Shown here piece by piece: positions 40,882-44,888 of a stretch of 44,888 nucleotides of DNA. The position numbers and the translations under genes are program-made. Source of the stretch: Candidatus Gastranaerophilales bacterium (lineage in GTDB: Bacteria > Cyanobacteriota > Vampirovibrionia > Gastranaerophilales > Gastranaerophilaceae); assembly GCA_944324185.1 (NCBI GenBank), contig CALUVI010000011.1, positions 1-44,888 of the forward strand, given 5' to 3'. The notes beneath the pieces are model-generated. The model was not told the DNA's origin. It ran no database searches and worked only from the letters and a program-made list of their open reading frames with translations. Each line of letters begins with the position of its first letter. Position 1 is the first letter of the stretch.

Positions 40882-42150
40882 TTAATCTAAATCAGGAAGA
40901 TCTCCTTTGACTTCGGCAACTTCATCCGAGTCAAGATGGAAAACTTTATGAAGTCCTTCTACGGCTTTTTTAGCCTGATCTTCTGCAACGATACAGCTGA
41001 TTTTAATTTCACTTGTGGAAATCATCTTTATATTTATACCCATATCCGCTAAAGTTTTAAACATCTTTGCGGCTATACCGGGGCGGTCAATCATGCCGGC
41101 ACCGACAATTGAAATCTTGGCAATCTTATCATCAACAAATACATTGCTGAATTCAAGTTCTTCTTTAACTTTTTCCATAATTTCAAGGGTTTTTTCTTTG
41201 TCGCCTTTATCAATGGTAAAAGCAATATCATTAGTATTCAGAGCCTTTCTTGCATAAGACTGGATAATCATATCAACAGAGATATTCTCTTTAGCCAGTC
41301 CGTTAAACAAAACCGCAGCCGTTCCCGGATTATCTTTTACGTCGCAGACAACAACTCTCAATTGTGATAAGTCCGATGCAACACCGGTTACAGGTTTGTG
41401 TAATTCCATTTCATCAACTCCTACTATTAAAGTTCCTAAATTATCCAGTTTAAATGTGCTTCTGACTCTTATCGGCACATTGTATTGTTTTGCAGTTTCA
41501 ACAGCTCTCGGGTGAAGTACGTTTGCTCCGACTCTTGCAAGTTCCAGCATTTCTTCATAAGAAATTACATCGAGTCTTGAAGCATGCGGAACGATTCTCG
41601 GATCAGTTGTATAAACGCCTTCAACGTCTGTATATATATCACATCTTTCAGCGTCTAATGCTCCGGCGAGCGCTACGGCAGAAGTGTCAGAACCGCCTCT
41701 TCCGAGAGTTGTAATTTCCAGATCATCAGTTACTCCCTGAAATCCTGCAACAACAACCACTTCACCTTTTTCAAGATGACTTTTGATTTTATCAGTTTTT
41801 ATATTAATAATTCTTGCTTTAGAATGCACTTTTTCAGTCATAATTCCGACCTGAACAGCATTCATGCTTACAGCAGGACAGCCCTGCGCCTGAAGCGCCA
41901 TAGCAAGGAGTGCAATAGAAACGCCTTCTCCAGTAGAAAGCAGCATATCCATCTCTCTTGACGACGGATTATCCGAGATTTCCTTTGCCATTTTTACAAG
42001 ATAATCTGTTGTATGCCCCATAGCTGAAACTACAACTACAACATCATGCCCGAGGTCTCGCTCTCTTATAACGGCTTTTGCTACATTTTTGATTTTATCA
42101 GTGTCAGCTACGGAAGTACCGCCGAATTTCTGAACTATAATTTTTCTCAT
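40882..42150 (-). CDS. lysC: Aspartate kinase with two ACT domains
   Basis: A 422-aa monofunctional aspartokinase, usual length. The N-terminal kinase domain shows VQKFGGTSVAD, VVVVVSAMGHTTDYLV, a LLSTGEGVSIALLAMAL segment, VAGFQGVTDDLEITTLGRGGSDTSAVALA, DIYTDVEGVYTTDPRIV and a MLELARVGANVLHPRAVE motif. Two ACT domains follow (about 255-335 and 340-410; the second has IVGAGMIDRPGIAAKMFKTL and IKMISTSEIKIS). They bind lysine or threonine for feedback control. It makes aspartyl phosphate for lysine, diaminopimelate, methionine and threonine. Upstream lies a good promoter (42180-42208). Confidence 0.97.
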   Translation of the reverse strand: MRKIIVQKFGGTSVADTDKIKNVAKAVIRERDLGHDVVVVVSAMGHTTDYLVKMAKEISDNPSSREMDMLLSTGEGVSIALLAMALQAQGCPAVSMNAVQVGIMTEKVHSKARIINIKTDKIKSHLEKGEVVVVAGFQGVTDDLEITTLGRGGSDTSAVALAGALDAERCDIYTDVEGVYTTDPRIVPHASRLDVISYEEMLELARVGANVLHPRAVETAKQYNVPIRVRSTFKLDNLGTLIVGVDEMELHKPVTGVASDLSQLRVVVCDVKDNPGTAAVLFNGLAKENISVDMIIQSYARKALNTNDIAFTIDKGDKEKTLEIMEKVKEELEFSNVFVDDKIAKISIVGAGMIDRPGIAAKMFKTLADMGINIKMISTSEIKISCIVAEDQAKKAVEGLHKVFHLDSDEVAEVKGDLPDLD

Positions 42151-42179
42151 TGTTTTTTCTACCTGCTACACTCTTAATC

Positions 42180-42208
42180 ATTATATAAACAAATAAAATG
42201 TTTGACAA
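42180..42208 (-). promoter_or_regulatory. Sigma-70-type promoter of lysC
   Basis: On the minus strand TTGTCA (-35, 42203-42208) and TATAAT (-10, 42180-42185) are separated by exactly 17 bases, close to the vegetative consensus. The -10 lies about 30 bp before the lysC start codon, leaving a short leader with an AGGTAG ribosome site. Confidence 0.75.
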
Positions 42209-42339
42209 CAACAAGAAAAATTAAATTTTTATTAAGTTTTGTAAAAATTAGATATTATACTAGCAAAAATAGTTTTTAGGTGTTTTTGAGCTAGTACATA
42301 ACTATGAACAATTAGTGTGAAAAAAGGAGCATAAAATTT

Positions 42340-44888
42340 ATGAACATCAATTCAAATGAACTTTTGTTACTTAACAAAAAAATCAAATTTGCAGGTGAAG
42401 CAGGAAAGCCTGCCGCAGACGTAACAGTTCCTGCACCGGATACTAATACCCCGCAAACAGGCATGAATGCTCTTATGTTTCAGGGTTTAAACAATGTTGT
42501 CAGCGATCCGCAGCTTGCAGGCGAGTTAAAAATTATGAAAGAAACTGACACAGTAAAGACTGAAGATAAGGCAGCTCAAAATGAATATGTTGCTCCTTAT
42601 AAATCAAATTTAGCTTTTCAGGGCAAGGCTTCAAAATTTAAGAGCCTGGCACTTGCTGCATTAATGGGTCTTGCAACACTCGGGGCTACTTCAGCATTGA
42701 CTTCTTGCAGTGATGATGAGCCATATAAATCAGAAACAAATGTTACGATTAATATAGATTTAAGTGCCATTCAGGAAATGTTTGCCCAGATGCAGGCAAT
42801 GTGGCAGCAAATGCTTGAACAACAGCAAATTACAAATGAGCAGCTCCAGCAAAATAATCAATTTATGCAGCAGCTTATTGAAATGGTTCAACAGGGTTTT
42901 ATAAGTGCTGATGAATTCTATGAACAAATGTATGATTTTATTATGTCATCAACTGCAAACCAGGAAGTTATTATAGCTTTACTTGAACAAAACGGTATGA
43001 GTCAGGAAGAGGCAAATGCTATTCTTAATGAAATCCTGAATGAAGTAAGAAACGGAAACCTTTCTGCAACAGAAGCAATGGAAAAGATTCTTGACTTACT
43101 CGGAGATATCAAAAACTTGCTTGCTCAGGCAATTTCTGACTTTAACAAGTTCTATGAAGAAATGCTTGCTAAACAGGATGAGTTAATTGAAACAAACAAA
43201 CAGGGCTTTGAACAGCTTATTGAACAGGGCAATATTACAAATAATACTCTCAACGATATGAAAGAACAAAACGACAGTTTAATTGTTTTGAGCAATAAGC
43301 AGCTTGAAGCTCTTGCTGACATTAAGAATTCTATTGTAAATGCAAATATTGACAGCAATGCAAACTTTGATAAGGTTATTGAAACATTAAATGTTAACAA
43401 GAATGAATTAATAGCTGTATTGGAAAAAATGGGTTACGGCTATGAAGAAATTATCAAAATGACAGCATCACAAATTATTGAGGCAATTGATAACAATACA
43501 GCAACAGTTGTTAAGAGTAACGAACTTCTCTATAAGATAACAGAATATGTTTCAATTCTTCCGGAAATTAAAGAAAACGGAGATATTACAAATAATCAGT
43601 TAGAAGAACTTTATAATCTGTATCTGGAAATCGTAAATTCAGAAGATAAATATTCTGAAGAAGTAATCAACAAGATGGAAGAACTGGTTGGTAAGTTAGA
43701 GAATATAGAAGGCATTTTAAACGATATCAGCGCTACTTTGAAAGAATTGTTGAGCGGTTTCTTGTCATTCTATAATGACTATAAGAATGATAAAGACATG
43801 GAATTCAAATTGCTCGGTCAATTGTATAAAAACGGAAAAATCCAGACTTCAATTTTGGCTTCTATGAACGAAACAACAAAGAGCATGTCGGAAAATATAA
43901 CCGGTATTAAAGAAAATACTGATTTATTGCTTGAAATCGTTCAGGATGATACAAGATATCAGGAATTGATTGAAGCAATCAAGAATATTCAAGCCGGCGG
44001 AGAGGTTGAAATTGATTATCAGAGACTTGAAGATATGCTCAAGATGATGGGACTTACAATCACTGATGCTATTAATATGTCTTCTTCCCAGTTAGAACAG
44101 GCTATCAAAAACTTCCAGAATACATATGTAAACGTAGAACAAAAACAAACGGAAGAATTACAGACAATTCAAGCTAAGATAGATGATTTACAAATCTTCT
44201 TATCAAATAACGATAATAATCAGGAAATTATTGATGCTATCAATAATATAACTGTTGCAATCGGAAACGGTAATGAAGATGTAACAAATGAATTGAAGAA
44301 TCTGACAGAACAGTTGAACAAATTACAGCAGGCAATAGATGCAATCTATAAAGCAATCGGTGAACAGGCTGCTATTACAAATACATACCTTGAAAAATAC
44401 GATACAAAATTTGACGGTATTTTAGGAATGTTAGGCAGCATTGATTCTAAGTTGAATACAATTATTGCAAATCAGAAAACTGCAGAAATTTATTTAGATA
44501 ATCTTCTTAAGGCTGTTGCTGAATTGAAAGAAGAAATTCAGAAATTGCAGAATGAAGCAGGAGATGGCGGTTCTTCAATAACTCTTGATCAGTTAGAAGA
44601 ATTGTGGAAACAGCATGACGAAGCTAACTTTAACAAATACAAAGAGTTAATTGAAAACTTAGATATTAATGTTGATGTTAACACTACCACAATAGAAGAA
44701 CTGTTAAAATCAATTGACGCTAAGATGGAATATATCAATGACAATTCAGAAATCTTGAATCAGATTTTAGATATGTTAAAAGGTATAGACTGGTCAAATC
44801 CTGACTACAGTTCTAAGTTAGACAGAATTATAGAAATCCTGGAAAACTTCAAGTGTAACTGCGAATGCGGCGGCAATAATGAAGGTAT
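42340..44888 (+). CDS. Giant coiled-coil protein with internal lipobox (3' end outside the window)
   Basis: An open frame of 849 codons that leaves the window; ATG 42340 follows AAAAAGGAGC. The first 110 residues have three Phe-x-Gly motifs (IKFAG, LMFQG, LAFQG). A hydrophobic segment (SLALAALMGLATLGATSALT) then ends in Ser-Cys123-Ser-Asp-Asp, a lipobox-like site placed far inside the chain. From about 140 on it is almost wholly helical, rich in Glu, Gln, Asn and Ile. Four spaced Ile-Thr-Asn units (Ile164, Ile299, Ile416, Ile679), each followed by an amphipathic helix, suggest long repeats. A Cys-Asn-Cys-Glu-Cys cluster ends the visible part. It is probably surface- or membrane-tethered and filamentous. 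Family unknown to me. Confidence 0.85.
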   Translation, partial: MNINSNELLLLNKKIKFAGEAGKPAADVTVPAPDTNTPQTGMNALMFQGLNNVVSDPQLAGELKIMKETDTVKTEDKAAQNEYVAPYKSNLAFQGKASKFKSLALAALMGLATLGATSALTSCSDDEPYKSETNVTINIDLSAIQEMFAQMQAMWQQMLEQQQITNEQLQQNNQFMQQLIEMVQQGFISADEFYEQMYDFIMSSTANQEVIIALLEQNGMSQEEANAILNEILNEVRNGNLSATEAMEKILDLLGDIKNLLAQAISDFNKFYEEMLAKQDELIETNKQGFEQLIEQGNITNNTLNDMKEQNDSLIVLSNKQLEALADIKNSIVNANIDSNANFDKVIETLNVNKNELIAVLEKMGYGYEEIIKMTASQIIEAIDNNTATVVKSNELLYKITEYVSILPEIKENGDITNNQLEELYNLYLEIVNSEDKYSEEVINKMEELVGKLENIEGILNDISATLKELLSGFLSFYNDYKNDKDMEFKLLGQLYKNGKIQTSILASMNETTKSMSENITGIKENTDLLLEIVQDDTRYQELIEAIKNIQAGGEVEIDYQRLEDMLKMMGLTITDAINMSSSQLEQAIKNFQNTYVNVEQKQTEELQTIQAKIDDLQIFLSNNDNNQEIIDAINNITVAIGNGNEDVTNELKNLTEQLNKLQQAIDAIYKAIGEQAAITNTYLEKYDTKFDGILGMLGSIDSKLNTIIANQKTAEIYLDNLLKAVAELKEEIQKLQNEAGDGGSSITLDQLEELWKQHDEANFNKYKELIENLDINVDVNTTTIEELLKSIDAKMEYINDNSEILNQILDMLKGIDWSNPDYSSKLDRIIEILENFKCNCECGGNNEG

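Overview
The window looks like a chromosomal piece of a non-photosynthetic, gut-type cyanobacterial relative (Melainabacteria/Vampirovibrionia, most like Gastranaerophilales). This rests on recall of gene families and style, not on a search. The DNA is AT-rich. Genes for a Gram-negative envelope (kdsA, kdsC, murJ, lipoproteins) sit beside anaerobe-type genes (a 2-hydroxyacyl-CoA dehydratase activator, a DUF1858 protein) and fliE-fliF. Several large lineage-type proteins share odd N-termini and short Phe-x-Gly-like motifs. TAG, TAA and TGA all serve as normal stops.

Layout. (1) Positions 1-6393 are the leftward-reading early part of a Mu-like transposable element that runs off the left edge. 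It holds an end with spaced repeats, a degenerate DUF262-type protein, a MuA-like DDE transposase, a MuB-like AAA ATPase, a winged-helix-like protein, a short tyrosine recombinase, a LuxR-type HTH protein, a NUMOD1-type protein and the start of a second, paralogous recombinase. (2) Positions 6461-13231 are leftward housekeeping genes: cysS, a SpoIID/LytB protein and murJ, with tRNA-Ser(CGA) two bases after the murJ stop; upstream lies a 649-aa lineage-type membrane protein. (3) Positions 13232-16287 hold a strong palindrome, a small ORF broken by an amber codon, an acidic 462-aa protein, kdsC and a 94-aa protein. (4) Positions 16288-26042 alternate genes (HEAT-like protein, SLOG/DprA-like protein, UvrD/PcrA helicase, dehydratase activator, kdsA, aroA) with three intergenic blocks packed with dispersed repeats. 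Repeat-like DNA also appears inside aroA and at the 3' end of kdsC. (5) Positions 26043-30322 encode FliF, FliE and a CHASE2-GGDEF cyclase. (6) Positions 30323-36573 hold small proteins, an NfeD-SPFH membrane pair, two small lineage proteins, a phosphohexomutase and folP. (7) Positions 36608-44888 hold a sensor-kinase-like protein, a GAF-GGDEF-HD-GYP protein, a lipoprotein, an NTF2-like secreted protein, lysC, and the first 849 codons of a giant coiled-coil protein with an internal lipobox.

How the genes work together. KdsA and KdsC serve Kdo/LPS synthesis. MurJ and the SpoIID-type protein serve the cell wall. AroA and FolP feed the shikimate and folate pathways, and LysC feeds aspartate-derived amino acids and diaminopimelate. 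Two c-di-GMP enzymes and a kinase-like protein lie near the flagellar base genes. The most unusual features are the transposable element with its degenerate DUF262 protein, the repeat families that intrude into coding sequence, the shared N-terminal motif, and the giant coiled-coil protein at the right edge.
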